A stretch of 64,000 nucleotides of DNA from Burkholderia pyrrocinia (GCF_022809715.1 NZ_CP094459.1:2108001-2172000), one strand, 5' to 3'; counted from the stretch's first letter, positions 45,454 to 54,589 are shown. Notes: a model not told the origin generated them from the sequence alone. Numbers and translations: made by a program.

Positions 45454-46491
45454 ATGAGTCACCTTGAAGCACGCGCCGGGCATCCGGGCGCCGGGCACCT
45501 GGACGCCGGCCGGCCCGAAGTATCGGTCATCATCCCCGTGTACAACGAGGAAGACGGCCTCGCCGCGCTGTTCGCGCGGCTGTATCCGGCGCTCGACGCA
45601 CTCGACACGTCATACGAAGTGATCCTGATCAACGACGGCAGCCGCGACCGCTCGGCCGCGATGCTCGCCGACCAGTTCCACGTGCGCCCCGACACGACGC
45701 GCGTCGTGCTGCTCAACGGCAACTACGGCCAGCACATGGCGATCCTCGCGGGCTTCGCGCAATCGCGCGGCGAGATCGTCATCACGCTCGACGCCGACCT
45801 GCAGAATCCGCCCGAGGAAATCGGCAAGCTGATCGCGAAGATGCGCGAGGGCTACGACTACGTCGGCTCGATCCGCAAGCAGCGTCAGGACAGCCTGTGG
45901 CGGCGCAAGGCGTCGCAGATGATGAACCGGCTGCGCGAGCGCATCACGCGCATCAAGATGACCGACCAGGGCTGCATGCTGCGCGCGTACAGCCGCCGCA
46001 TCATCGACACGATCAACGTGTGCGGCGAAGTCAACACGTTCATCCCCGCGCTGGCCTATACGTTCGCGCAGAAGCCGACCGAAATCGAGGTCGCGCACGA
46101 GGAGCGCTTCGCGGGCGAGTCGAAATACTCGCTGTACAGCCTGATCCGGCTGAACTTCGACCTCGTGACGGGCTTCTCGGTCGTGCCGCTGCAGTGGCTG
46201 TCGTTCATCGGCGTGATCCTGTCGCTCGGCTCCGCCGCGCTGTTCGTGCTGCTGCTCGTGCGGCGCTTCATCGTCGGCGCGGAAGTGCAAGGCGTGTTCA
46301 CGCTGTTCGCGATCACGTTCTTCCTGCTCGGCGTGATCATCTTCGCGCTCGGCCTGCTCGGCGAATACGTCGGCCGCATCTACCAGCAGGTGCGCGCACG
46401 GCCGCGCTACCTGATCCAGGCCGTGCTCGAGCAGCACGACGGCATGCCGGCGGTGCCGGCCGGCGCGAACCGCACGGGAGCCGCGCAATGA
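45454..46491 (+). CDS. arnC: undecaprenyl-phosphate 4-deoxy-4-formamido-L-arabinose transferase ArnC
   Basis: A 345-residue family 2 glycosyltransferase that links UDP-L-Ara4FN to undecaprenyl phosphate. The start VSVIIPVYNEEDGLAALFAR, the donor site ITLDADLQNPPEEIGKL and the acceptor loop DQGCMLRAYSRRII are typical. Two C-terminal transmembrane helices (WLSFIGVILSLGSAALFVLL and LFAITFFLLGVIIFALGLLG) anchor it to the inner membrane. The stop overlaps the next start as ATGA. Confidence 0.95.
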   Translation: MSHLEARAGHPGAGHLDAGRPEVSVIIPVYNEEDGLAALFARLYPALDALDTSYEVILINDGSRDRSAAMLADQFHVRPDTTRVVLLNGNYGQHMAILAGFAQSRGEIVITLDADLQNPPEEIGKLIAKMREGYDYVGSIRKQRQDSLWRRKASQMMNRLRERITRIKMTDQGCMLRAYSRRIIDTINVCGEVNTFIPALAYTFAQKPTEIEVAHEERFAGESKYSLYSLIRLNFDLVTGFSVVPLQWLSFIGVILSLGSAALFVLLLVRRFIVGAEVQGVFTLFAITFFLLGVIIFALGLLGEYVGRIYQQVRARPRYLIQAVLEQHDGMPAVPAGANRTGAAQ

Positions 46492-47435
46492 AGCCGCGCG
46501 CGGTCGTCTTCGCGTATCACAACGTCGGCGTGCGGTGCCTGCAGGTGCTGCTCGCGCGCGGCGTCGACGTCGCACTTGTCGTCACGCACGAGGACAATCC
46601 GAACGAGAACATCTGGTTCGGCAGCGTCGCGTCCGTCGCGGCCGAGCACGGCATTCCGGTCGTCACGCCGGCCGATCGCGCCGATCCGTCGTTGCGCCGC
46701 GCGGTATCGGACGCGCAGCCGGATTTCATCTTCTCGTTCTACTACCGGCACATGCTGCCGGTGGACCTGCTCGCGATCGCGCCGCGCGGCGCGTACAACA
46801 TGCACGGTTCGCTGCTGCCGAAATACCGGGGTCGGGTACCGACCAACTGGGCCGTGCTGAACGGAGAGACCGAAACCGGCGCGACGCTGCACGAGATGGC
46901 CGCGAAGCCCGACGCGGGCGCGATCATCGGCCAGACCGCGGTGCCGATCCTGCCGGACGACACGGCCACGCAGGTGTTCGACAAGGTCACGGTGGCCGCC
47001 GAGCAGACGCTCTGGCGCGTGCTGCCCGCGCTGCTCGCGGGCGAGGCGGCGCACCTGCCGAACGATCTCGCGACCGGCAGCTATTTCGGCGGGCGCAAGC
47101 CCGAGGACGGCCGCGTCGACTGGTCGAAGCCGGCAGCGCAGGTCTACAACCTGGTGCGCGCGGTGGCGCCGCCGTATCCGGGCGCGTTCACGGACGTCGG
47201 CGGCACGCGTTTCGTGATCGCGCGCGCGCGTCTCGCGGCGCCCGGCAGCGCGGCAGCGGCCGCCGCGGCGGATTTGCCGCCCGGCCTGCACGTAAGCGAT
47301 AATGCGCTATTCGGCGTCTGCGGCGACAGCCGCGCCCTATCCATTCTCGAGCTGTGGCAGCAGCGCGACGGCAGCGAAACCGTCGTGACGCCCGCGGAAT
47401 TCGCGCAGTTCATTCATTCTTCCCGTCATTCATGA
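46488..47435 (+). CDS. arnA: UDP-L-Ara4N formyltransferase (ArnA N-terminal activity as a separate gene)
   Basis: A 315-residue formyltransferase that adds a formyl group from N10-formyl-THF to UDP-L-Ara4N. The catalytic trio region is visible in NMHGSLLPKYRGRVPTNW and in GATLHEMAAKPDAG, and the C-terminal FMT-like OB domain follows (YPGAFTDVGG onward). In enterobacteria this domain is fused to the UDP-glucuronate decarboxylase as bifunctional ArnA; here the two are separate genes with ATGA overlaps on both sides. ATG at 46488 overlaps the arnC stop. Confidence 0.92.
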   Translation: MKPRAVVFAYHNVGVRCLQVLLARGVDVALVVTHEDNPNENIWFGSVASVAAEHGIPVVTPADRADPSLRRAVSDAQPDFIFSFYYRHMLPVDLLAIAPRGAYNMHGSLLPKYRGRVPTNWAVLNGETETGATLHEMAAKPDAGAIIGQTAVPILPDDTATQVFDKVTVAAEQTLWRVLPALLAGEAAHLPNDLATGSYFGGRKPEDGRVDWSKPAAQVYNLVRAVAPPYPGAFTDVGGTRFVIARARLAAPGSAAAAAAADLPPGLHVSDNALFGVCGDSRALSILELWQQRDGSETVVTPAEFAQFIHSSRHS

Positions 47436-48487
47436 AAGCAAAAAAAGTCCTGATCCTGGGTGTGAACGGCTTCATCGGCCATCACCTGTCGAAGCGCATT
47501 CTTGAAACCACCGATTGGGAAGTGTTCGGCATGGACATGCAGACCGATCGGCTCGGCGACCTCGTCAACCACGAGCGGATGCATTTCTTCGAAGGCGACA
47601 TCACGATCAACAAGGAGTGGGTCGAGTATCACGTGAAGAAGTGCGACGTGATCCTGCCGCTCGTCGCGATCGCGACGCCCGCCACCTACGTCCAGCAGCC
47701 GCTGCGCGTGTTCGAGCTCGACTTCGAGGCGAACCTGCCGATCGTGCGCTCGGCCGTCAAGTACGGCAAGCACCTCGTGTTCCCGTCGACCTCCGAGGTC
47801 TACGGCATGTGCTCGGACGAGCAGTTCGACCCGGATGCATCGGCCCTCACCTACGGCCCGATCAACAAGCCGCGCTGGATCTACGCGTGCTCGAAGCAGC
47901 TGATGGACCGCGTGATCTGGGGTTACGGGATGGAAGGCCTGAACTTTACGCTGTTCCGTCCGTTCAACTGGATCGGCCCGGGCCTCGACTCGATCTACAC
48001 GCCGAAGGAAGGCAGCTCGCGCGTCGTCACGCAGTTCCTCGGCCACATCGTGCGCGGCGAGAACATCAGCCTCGTCGACGGCGGCTCGCAGAAGCGCGCG
48101 TTCACCGACATCGGCGACGGCATCAGCGCGCTGATGAAGATCATCGAGAACAAGAACGGCGTCGCATCGGGCAAGATCTACAACATCGGGAATCCGAAGA
48201 ACAACTTCTCGGTTCGCGAGCTCGCGCACAAGATGCTCGAACTGGCGGCCGAATTCCCCGAGTACGCCGATTCGGCCAAGCAGGTGAAGCTCGTCGAGAC
48301 GACGTCCGGCGCCTACTACGGCAACGGCTACCAGGACGTGCAGAACCGCGTGCCGAAGATCGACAACACGATGCAGGAACTCGGCTGGGCGCCGCAAGCG
48401 ACGTTCGACGACGCGCTGCGCAACATCTTCGAGGCGTATCGCGGCCACGTCGCCGACGCGCGCGCGCTCGTCGAACAGCAAGGCTGA
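47432..48487 (+). CDS. arnA: UDP-glucuronate oxidative decarboxylase (ArnA C-terminal activity as a separate gene)
   Basis: A 351-residue extended SDR that oxidises and decarboxylates UDP-glucuronic acid to UDP-4-ketopentose, the first committed step toward Ara4N. NAD site VLILGVNGFIGHHLSKRI, the conserved PSTSEVYGMC and the YxxxK pair in IYACSKQLMDR are present, with GPGLDSIYTPKEGSSRVV in the active-site region. It corresponds to residues ~315-660 of enterobacterial ArnA. The start overlaps the formyltransferase stop by four bases, so the two products are made together and may form a complex. Confidence 0.94.
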   Translation: MKAKKVLILGVNGFIGHHLSKRILETTDWEVFGMDMQTDRLGDLVNHERMHFFEGDITINKEWVEYHVKKCDVILPLVAIATPATYVQQPLRVFELDFEANLPIVRSAVKYGKHLVFPSTSEVYGMCSDEQFDPDASALTYGPINKPRWIYACSKQLMDRVIWGYGMEGLNFTLFRPFNWIGPGLDSIYTPKEGSSRVVTQFLGHIVRGENISLVDGGSQKRAFTDIGDGISALMKIIENKNGVASGKIYNIGNPKNNFSVRELAHKMLELAAEFPEYADSAKQVKLVETTSGAYYGNGYQDVQNRVPKIDNTMQELGWAPQATFDDALRNIFEAYRGHVADARALVEQQG

Positions 48488-48500
48488 TCGGGACGCTCGC

Positions 48501-49397
48501 TTGGCTCGCATCGTCCTCAAGATCGACGTCGACACGCTGCGCGGCACGCGCGAAGGCGTGCCGAACCTCGCGCGCATCTTCGACCGCTTCAGTGCGCGCG
48601 CGACCTTCCTCTTCAGCCTCGGGCCCGATCACACGGGCTGGGCGCTGCGGCGCGTGTTCCGCCCCGGCTTCCTGAAGAAAGTGTCGCGCACGTCGGTGGT
48701 CGAGCACTACGGCGTGAAGCAGCTGATGTACGGCGTGCTGCTGCCGGGCCCCGACATCGGCCGCCGTGCGATCTCCGACATGCGCGCGATCCACGAGGCC
48801 GGCTTCGAATGCGGGATCCACACGTGGGATCACGTGTACTGGCAGGACAACGTCCGCGTGCGCGATCGCGACTGGACCGCGCGTGAAATGCAGAAGAGCC
48901 ACGCGCGCTTCATCGAGATCTTCGGCACGCCGCCCGTCACGCACGGCGCGGCCGGCTGGCAGATGAACGACTCCGCGTTCGAGCAGATCGACGCATGGGG
49001 GATGCGCTACGCATCCGACGGCCGCGGCCATTCGCCGTACCTGCCCGTCGTCGGCGGCCGCACGCTGTCGCACGTGCAGATGCCGACGACGCTGCCCACG
49101 CTCGACGAAGTGCTCGGCATCGACGGCGTCGACACGCACAACGTCGCCGCGCACATCCTCAGGTTCACCGAAACCAATCCGCACGACCAGGTGTTCACGC
49201 TGCACGCGGAACTGGAAGGCCAGAAGCTCGCGCCCGTGTTCGAGCAACTGCTCGCCGGCTGGCGCGCGCAAGGCCACACGTTTGCGACGATGGGCGACTA
49301 CCACGCGACGCTGGACCGCGACTCGCTGCCATCGTACCCTGTCACGTGGGGCGAAATCCCCGGCCGCTCCGGCGAACTGATCGTCCAGCCCGACTGA
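48501..49397 (+). CDS. arnD: 4-deoxy-4-formamido-L-arabinose-phosphoundecaprenol deformylase ArnD
   Basis: A 298-residue polysaccharide-deacetylase-fold enzyme that removes the formyl group from undecaprenyl-phosphate-Ara4FN, giving the donor for ArnT. The NodB-type metal motifs appear as KIDVDTLRG and GIHTWDHVYWQ, then THGAAGWQMN. The start is a TTG at 48501; the frame has no other sensible start close to it and GGGACG precedes it. It is the last gene of the arn run, 13 bases after the decarboxylase. Confidence 0.92.
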   Translation: MARIVLKIDVDTLRGTREGVPNLARIFDRFSARATFLFSLGPDHTGWALRRVFRPGFLKKVSRTSVVEHYGVKQLMYGVLLPGPDIGRRAISDMRAIHEAGFECGIHTWDHVYWQDNVRVRDRDWTAREMQKSHARFIEIFGTPPVTHGAAGWQMNDSAFEQIDAWGMRYASDGRGHSPYLPVVGGRTLSHVQMPTTLPTLDEVLGIDGVDTHNVAAHILRFTETNPHDQVFTLHAELEGQKLAPVFEQLLAGWRAQGHTFATMGDYHATLDRDSLPSYPVTWGEIPGRSGELIVQPD

Positions 49398-49504
49398 GTT
49401 CGCACGCGAGCCGGCGTCGCCCGCCGCGCCCTTGCGGCGCGCTGCCGCGACGCCCCGCCGAACCGCGCCGCAGCGGCGCCTTTCCATAACAACAGGAGAA
49501 ACAC

Positions 49505-49966
49505 GTGTCTGTCGAAGTTGACCGTCAAGTTCCCGATTTCACCGCACCGGCCACGGGCGGCGACATTTCGCTGTCCGACCTGAAGGGCAAGAAGCTCGTG
49601 CTGTACTTCTATCCGAAGGACAACACGCCGGGCTGCACGACCGAAGGGCTGCAGTTCCGCGATCTCTATCCGAAGTTCAAGAAAGCCGGTGCGGAAGTCA
49701 TCGGCGTGTCGCGCGACAGCCTGCGCTCGCATGACAATTTCAAGGCAAAGCTCGAACTGCCGTTCCCGCTGATCTCCGATGCCGACGAAGCGCTGTGCGC
49801 GCTGTTCGATGTCATCAAGATGAAGAAAATGTATGGCAAGGAAGTGCGCGGAATCGAGCGCTCGACGTTCCTGATCGACGCCGACGGCGTACTCCGTCAG
49901 GCATGGCGCGGCATCAAGGTGCCGGGGCATGTGGACGACGTGCTAAGTGCTGTACAAGCGCTTTGA
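49505..49966 (+). CDS. bcp: thiol peroxidase Bcp (PrxQ-type peroxiredoxin)
   Basis: A 153-residue peroxiredoxin that reduces hydroperoxides. The peroxidatic cysteine is in DNTPGCTTEGLQF. The position five residues later, which holds a resolving cysteine in Escherichia coli Bcp (CTxxxxC), is Leu here, and no other cysteine is present except one near residue 99 (ALCALFD), so it may act as a 1-Cys enzyme or use that other Cys. Start GTG at 49505 follows AGGAGAAACAC. It is a single gene after the arn run. Confidence 0.93.
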   Translation: MSVEVDRQVPDFTAPATGGDISLSDLKGKKLVLYFYPKDNTPGCTTEGLQFRDLYPKFKKAGAEVIGVSRDSLRSHDNFKAKLELPFPLISDADEALCALFDVIKMKKMYGKEVRGIERSTFLIDADGVLRQAWRGIKVPGHVDDVLSAVQAL

Positions 49967-49979
49967 GGCGCGTTATATT
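49951..49979 (+). promoter_or_regulatory. promoter overlapping the end of bcp
   Basis: TGTACA (49951-49956), an exact 17-base spacer and TATATT (49974-49979). It sits across the bcp stop codon and would start a transcript near 49986. Confidence 0.6.
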
Positions 49980-49985
49980 GGGCCG

Positions 49986-50119
49986 CAATGAATGCCAGTT
50001 CGCCCCATATTTCTCGTAGCTGCGCCGGTGCTCGATGCGATGCTTCCCGGCACCTGACGCGCATCACGACGGTATCAGCCGAGCCGCATGCCCCTGTCGA
50101 CGGGGCAGCGGCTTTTTTT
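49986..50119 (+). ncRNA. candidate small RNA (or phoH leader RNA) between bcp and phoH
   Basis: A promoter at 49951-49979 and a strong terminator at 50083-50119 bracket about 130 bases that have no convincing coding frame. That is the architecture of an independent small RNA. An alternative is an attenuated leader of the downstream phoH gene, whose start is 180 bases further on. I do not recognise the RNA as a known family. The remaining part of the gap (50120-50298) shows only the phoH ribosome-binding site (CGAGGGACACC). Confidence 0.5.
50083..50119 (+). terminator. intrinsic terminator upstream of phoH
   Basis: GCCGC, a bulged A and TGCCCC pair with GGGGCA and GCGGC (11 base pairs), followed by seven T's (50113-50119). 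Confidence 0.88.
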
Positions 50120-50298
50120 ATGGATTGCGCGCCGGCCCTCGGTCCGGCCCTCACCCCGTCAAGGAGCTGATCGACACTTAGGCGAACCGGCTAGACGAAA
50201 TTCCTGTGCGCCACCGCGCGCAAACTGCATGCGTCTACGTCACGCAGGATGCGATCAGCGGCGCACGCCTTGCGACACGATTCCTCCCGAGGGACACC

Positions 50299-52101
50299 AT
50301 GCCTTTGCCTACTCCCCCCAGCAAGCTCGGCAGCCTTCTGCCGCCCGACGAATACAAGGCGAAAGCGCGGCCCGCGAAAGCCGCGAAGAAATCCGCCGAA
50401 GGGGACGCATCCACAGCCGGTGACTATGGTCCGGCCAGCGTGGCCCAACCGATGATCGAAGCCGCGAACACGGCCGCGCCGCTGCGCGCCGTCGCGTCTT
50501 CGGCGCAAGATGCCGCGAGCGCACCCGCACGCGGCCGCAAGACCAGACAGACGGCCGCACTGTTGCAGCCGATGCCGGCGCCCGCCGCACCCGCGGCGCC
50601 GGTCGTCGCGCGCAACGACAAGCCGGCCGCCGACAAACCGGCCGCGGCTCCCGCGCGCGATGCCGGTGCGGCGACGAAATCGCGCGGCCGCAAGCCCGCC
50701 GACGCCGAACTGCAGAAACTGTTCGTGCTCGACACCAACGTGCTGATGCACGACCCGAGCAGCCTCTTCCGCTTCGAGGAACACGACGTCTATCTGCCGA
50801 TGATGACGCTCGAGGAACTCGACAACCACAAGAAGGGGATGTCCGAAGTCGCGCGCAACGCACGCCAGGTCAGCCGCACGCTCGACGCACTCGTCGCCGA
50901 TGCGGGCGCGATCACGGCCGGCATCCCGCTGTCGCGCCTCGGCAGCCGCGAGGCGCTCGGCCGCCTGTACTTCCAGACCAAGCTCGCCGACATCGCACCC
51001 GTCGAAGGCTTGCCCACCGGCAAGGCGGACAACCAGATCCTCGGCGTCGTGCGCGCGCTGCAGCGCGACCGGCCCGACCGCCAGGTCGTGCTGGTGTCGA
51101 AAGACATCAACATGCGGATCAAGGCGCACGCGCTCGGCCTGCCCGCGGAAGACTACTTCAACGACCAGGTGCTGGAGGACTCGGATCTCCTCTACAACGG
51201 CGTGCGCGAACTGCCGCAGGACTTCTGGACCAAGCACGCGAAGGGCATGGAGAGCTGGCAGGACACGAAGACGGGCACCACGTACTACCGCGTGACGGGC
51301 CCGCTCGTCGCGTCGATGCTCGTCAACGAGTTCGTCTATCTCGAGCCGCAGAACGGCGAACCGACGTTCCACGCGATCGTCCGCGAGCTGAACGGCAAGA
51401 CGGCGCTGCTGCAGACGCTGCGCGACTACAGCCACCACAAGAACAACGTGTGGGGCATCACCGCGCGCAACCGCGAGCAGAACTTCGCGCTGAACCTGCT
51501 GATGAACCCCGAGATCGACTTCGTCACGCTGCTCGGCCAGGCCGGCACCGGCAAGACGCTCGTCGCGCTCGCGGCCGGCCTCGCGCAGGTGCTCGACGAC
51601 AAGCGCTACAACGAGATCATCGTGACGCGTGCGACCGTGCCCGTCGGCGAGGACATCGGTTTCCTGCCCGGTACCGAAGAAGAGAAGATGCAGCCGTGGA
51701 TGGGCGCATTCGACGACAACCTCGAAGTGCTGCAGAAGACCGACGACGCTGCCGGCGAATGGGGCCGTGCCGCGACGCAGGAACTGATCCGTTCGCGCCT
51801 GAAGGTGAAGAGCATGAACTTCATGCGCGGCCGCACGTTCGTCGACAAGTACCTGATCATCGACGAGGCGCAGAACCTGACGCCGAAGCAGATGAAGACG
51901 CTCGTCACGCGCGCGGGCCCCGGCACGAAGATCGTGTGCCTCGGCAACATCGCGCAGATCGACACGCCTTACCTGACCGAAGGCAGTTCGGGCCTGACCT
52001 ACGTCGTCGACCGCTTCAAGGGCTGGGGCCACAGCGGCCACGTGACGCTCGCGCGCGGCGAACGCTCGCGGCTCGCCGACTACGCGTCGGACATCCTGTA
52101 A
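50299..52101 (+). CDS. PhoH family ATPase with N-terminal PIN domain
   Basis: A 600-residue protein of the long PhoH type (YlaK-like). After an Ala/Lys/Pro-rich, probably disordered tail (residues 1-140) comes a PIN ribonuclease domain starting LFVLDTNVLMHDPSS with the conserved acidic residues, and a C-terminal PhoH ATPase with Walker A LGQAGTGKTLVALA near residue 415 and Walker B LIIDEAQNLTPKQ. The combination suggests an RNA helicase/nuclease; the cellular target is unknown. The ATG at 50299 follows GAGGGACACC. It is a single gene with its own terminator. Confidence 0.92.
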   Translation: MPLPTPPSKLGSLLPPDEYKAKARPAKAAKKSAEGDASTAGDYGPASVAQPMIEAANTAAPLRAVASSAQDAASAPARGRKTRQTAALLQPMPAPAAPAAPVVARNDKPAADKPAAAPARDAGAATKSRGRKPADAELQKLFVLDTNVLMHDPSSLFRFEEHDVYLPMMTLEELDNHKKGMSEVARNARQVSRTLDALVADAGAITAGIPLSRLGSREALGRLYFQTKLADIAPVEGLPTGKADNQILGVVRALQRDRPDRQVVLVSKDINMRIKAHALGLPAEDYFNDQVLEDSDLLYNGVRELPQDFWTKHAKGMESWQDTKTGTTYYRVTGPLVASMLVNEFVYLEPQNGEPTFHAIVRELNGKTALLQTLRDYSHHKNNVWGITARNREQNFALNLLMNPEIDFVTLLGQAGTGKTLVALAAGLAQVLDDKRYNEIIVTRATVPVGEDIGFLPGTEEEKMQPWMGAFDDNLEVLQKTDDAAGEWGRAATQELIRSRLKVKSMNFMRGRTFVDKYLIIDEAQNLTPKQMKTLVTRAGPGTKIVCLGNIAQIDTPYLTEGSSGLTYVVDRFKGWGHSGHVTLARGERSRLADYASDIL

Positions 52102-52140
52102 CGCGGCAGGCCGGCCCACCCGCCGGCTTTCGACGCATCG

Positions 52141-52170
52141 CGGCGCTCCGTTTTCCGGAGCGCCGTTTTT
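52141..52170 (+). terminator. intrinsic terminator after the PhoH gene
   Basis: CGGCGCTCCG and CGGAGCGCCG (ten base pairs, T-rich loop) followed by TTTTT. It is about 40 bases beyond the stop. Confidence 0.92.
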
Positions 52171-52339
52171 ATTTGGGGTCGAAAACTCAGGTAACGCATC
52201 GTCACGCAACAGCCTCACTTACGCGCGAAACTTCAAGTAAATTCTCAGGAATGGTTGCTTAAGCCCCGCCGGAGCGTCTACCATCGGGTCTGTCTGTTGT
52301 CATACGATTCGCGAGCGCGCCGCGCTCGCCCGCCTTGCC

Positions 52340-53425
52340 ATGCTTCGAATCTGCGTTCCCGTCGCCGTCGTTTCGCTGCTTGCGGCCTGCTCCAGCATGC
52401 CGCCGCAGTCGGCATCGCGCGAGCCGGGAATGAAGATCACGACGCCGCGCGCGTTCCCCGCTCCCGCCAATTTCCCGAAATTCGTCGATCACAGCGTCGG
52501 CCAGGAAGAAATCTCGATCCAGGCGATGAGCCTGGTCGGCGTCCCGTATCGCTGGGGCGGCAATACGCCGACGAGCGGCTTCGACTGCAGCGGACTCGTG
52601 CGCTACGTGATCGGCCGCGCGGCCGACGTGAACCTGCCGCGCACGACCGCCGACATGAGCGGCCGCGGCGTGTCGATCGAGCCCGAGCAGATCGCGCCGG
52701 GCGACCTGATCTTCTTCAACACGACCGGGCGGCCGCATTCGCACGTCGGCATCTATGTCGGCAAGCTGCGCTTCGTCAACGCACCGTCGACGGGCGGCAC
52801 CGTGCGGCTCGACTACCTGACGAACCCATACTGGGCCAAGCGTTTCGACGGCATTCGCCGCGTTGCGCCGCCGCGCGCGACGCCCACGCCGTTCGATGCG
52901 CCGACCTACGAGGCGAAGCGCGACGAGCCGCGCAACCCGCCGGTGGTTACGCCCGCTCCTGTCGTGACTGCCGCCGCGCCGCCGCGGCCGCCTGCCTATG
53001 CTTCGTCGCAAGCCGGAGCGACGCAGTCTCCAGCTCCGGTCATGCCGGCCGCGCAAGCCGTGACGACCGCCGCAGTTGCGCCTGTGGTCGCGCCCGCCGA
53101 TCCGTACGAACCGCCGCCGCCGCGCGTGCAGGCAGCCCGGCAACCGGCAACGTCGGCGAATGGCGATGGCGGCCTGACCGCGATGACGGCGAATGCAGCG
53201 CCGGCCGGCCCGGTAGAAGCCGGCACGCAGATTCCGACGACGGCACTGACGGCCGCCCAGGCCGCCGCATTCGATGCGGAACCGCCGCCCGCGGCAACCG
53301 CAACGTCGCCGCGCAGCACCGAGCCCGTGCAGGTGCTGCGTGCGTCGACGCAATCCGCGCCCGTCAGCCCGCGCACCGGCACCGCGGACGATCCGATTGC
53401 CCGGTTCGCGAACGGAAGTTACTAA
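52340..53425 (+). CDS. NlpC/P60 (C40) peptidoglycan hydrolase lipoprotein
   Basis: A 361-residue envelope lipoprotein: signal peptide with lipobox LLAACSS (Cys at about residue 17). Residues ~55-170 form the NlpC/P60 cysteine peptidase domain with catalytic Cys in GFDCSGLVRYV and His in HSHVGIYVG. Such enzymes cut peptide stems in peptidoglycan. The second half (about 180-361) is a long Ala/Pro/Thr-rich tail without recognisable domain, probably extended in the periplasm. It is a single gene, convergent with pit. Confidence 0.9.
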   Translation: MLRICVPVAVVSLLAACSSMPPQSASREPGMKITTPRAFPAPANFPKFVDHSVGQEEISIQAMSLVGVPYRWGGNTPTSGFDCSGLVRYVIGRAADVNLPRTTADMSGRGVSIEPEQIAPGDLIFFNTTGRPHSHVGIYVGKLRFVNAPSTGGTVRLDYLTNPYWAKRFDGIRRVAPPRATPTPFDAPTYEAKRDEPRNPPVVTPAPVVTAAAPPRPPAYASSQAGATQSPAPVMPAAQAVTTAAVAPVVAPADPYEPPPPRVQAARQPATSANGDGGLTAMTANAAPAGPVEAGTQIPTTALTAAQAAAFDAEPPPAATATSPRSTEPVQVLRASTQSAPVSPRTGTADDPIARFANGSY

Positions 53426-53508
53426 CCCGGCGCTCAAATTCCAACGGCAACCTCGGCAGTATCCGCCGCAGCCCCGCCGTTCGTCGCAAATTTCCTCGCC
53501 CCCAAAGA

Positions 53509-53543
53509 AAATGCGCCGCAGCCTTTCGGCTTGCGGCGCATTT
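53509..53543. terminator. bidirectional terminator between the C40 gene and pit
   Basis: AAATGCGCCGCA and TGCGGCGCATTT pair over 12 bases, enclosing a GCC/GGC mini-hairpin. A- and T-rich flanks on each side let it serve both convergent genes. Confidence 0.8.
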
Positions 53544-53568
53544 CATGTCGAACCGACAGCGTTGGCGA

Positions 53569-54579
53569 TCAGAAGATCTGGTGCCCGAGCCACCATCCGC
53601 CGGCCGCGATCAGCGCGGACGCCGGAATCGTCAGCACCCACGCCCACACGATGTTGCCGGCGACGCCCCAGCGCACGGCCGACAGCTTCTGCGTCGCGCC
53701 GACGCCGACGATCGCGCCGGTGATCGTATGCGTGGTCGATACGGGGATACCGAGGAACGACGCGATGAACAGCGTGATCGCGCCGCCGCTTTCGGCACAG
53801 AAACCGCCGACCGGCTTGAGCTTCGTGATCTTCTGGCCCATCGTGCGCACGATGCGCCAGCCGCCGAACAGCGTGCCGAGGCCCATCGACAGGTAGCACG
53901 CGCCGATCACCCATGCGGGCGGCGCATCGCCCGTCGCCGACGCATAGCCCGACGCGATCAGCAGCATCCAGATGATGCCGATCGTCTTCTGCGCGTCGTT
54001 GCCGCCGTGGCCGAGGCTGTACAGGCCGGCCGACAGCAGCTGGAGCCGGCGGAACCGCCGGTCGACCTTGCTGGGTGCGGTACGGAAATACAGCCACGAC
54101 ACGCCGAGCATGAACAGCGAACCGAGGATGAAGCCGAGCAGCGGCGAAATGAAGATGAACGCGACGGTCTTCATCAGCCCGTCGATGTTCAGCGAGCTCC
54201 AGCCCGACTTCGCGAGTGCCGAGCCGACGAGGCCGCCGATCAGCGCGTGCGACGAGCTCGACGGAATCCCGTAGTACCAGGTGATCACGTTCCAGCCGAT
54301 CGCACCGACCAGCGCGCCGAACACGACGTAGTGGTCGACGATCTCGGGATCGATCGTGCCTTTACCGACGGTCTGCGCGACTTTCAGGTGGAAGATGAAA
54401 TACGCGATGACGTTGAACGCCGCCGCGAACACCACGGCCTGCTGGGGTTTCAGCACCCCGGTGGACACGACGGTGGCGATCGAGTTCGCCGCATCGTGGA
54501 AGCCGTTCATGAAGTCGAATACGAGCGCGACGAGCACCAGCGTCGCGACCATCCATAGGGCGAGTTGTATCGAATGCAT
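53569..54579 (-). CDS. pit: low-affinity inorganic phosphate transporter (Pit family)
   Basis: A 336-residue membrane protein of the PiT family, which takes up metal-phosphate with protons. The duplicated signature appears as DFMNGFHDAANSIATVVSTG in the N-half and GHGGNDAQKTIGIIWMLLIA in the C-half, and about ten hydrophobic segments are seen. It follows the DUF47 gene by 10 bases on the same strand; the DUF47-Pit pair is conserved, with the DUF47 protein proposed to control the carrier. Confidence 0.93.
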   Translation of the reverse strand: MHSIQLALWMVATLVLVALVFDFMNGFHDAANSIATVVSTGVLKPQQAVVFAAAFNVIAYFIFHLKVAQTVGKGTIDPEIVDHYVVFGALVGAIGWNVITWYYGIPSSSSHALIGGLVGSALAKSGWSSLNIDGLMKTVAFIFISPLLGFILGSLFMLGVSWLYFRTAPSKVDRRFRRLQLLSAGLYSLGHGGNDAQKTIGIIWMLLIASGYASATGDAPPAWVIGACYLSMGLGTLFGGWRIVRTMGQKITKLKPVGGFCAESGGAITLFIASFLGIPVSTTHTITGAIVGVGATQKLSAVRWGVAGNIVWAWVLTIPASALIAAGGWWLGHQIF

Positions 54580-54589
54580 CGTGGTCCGC

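Noticed and set aside
53300..53560. The C40 protein's Pro/Ala-rich end as a frameshifted second gene
   Set aside because: The frame is continuous to a normal stop and the composition is typical of periplasmic linkers; a proper terminator follows.
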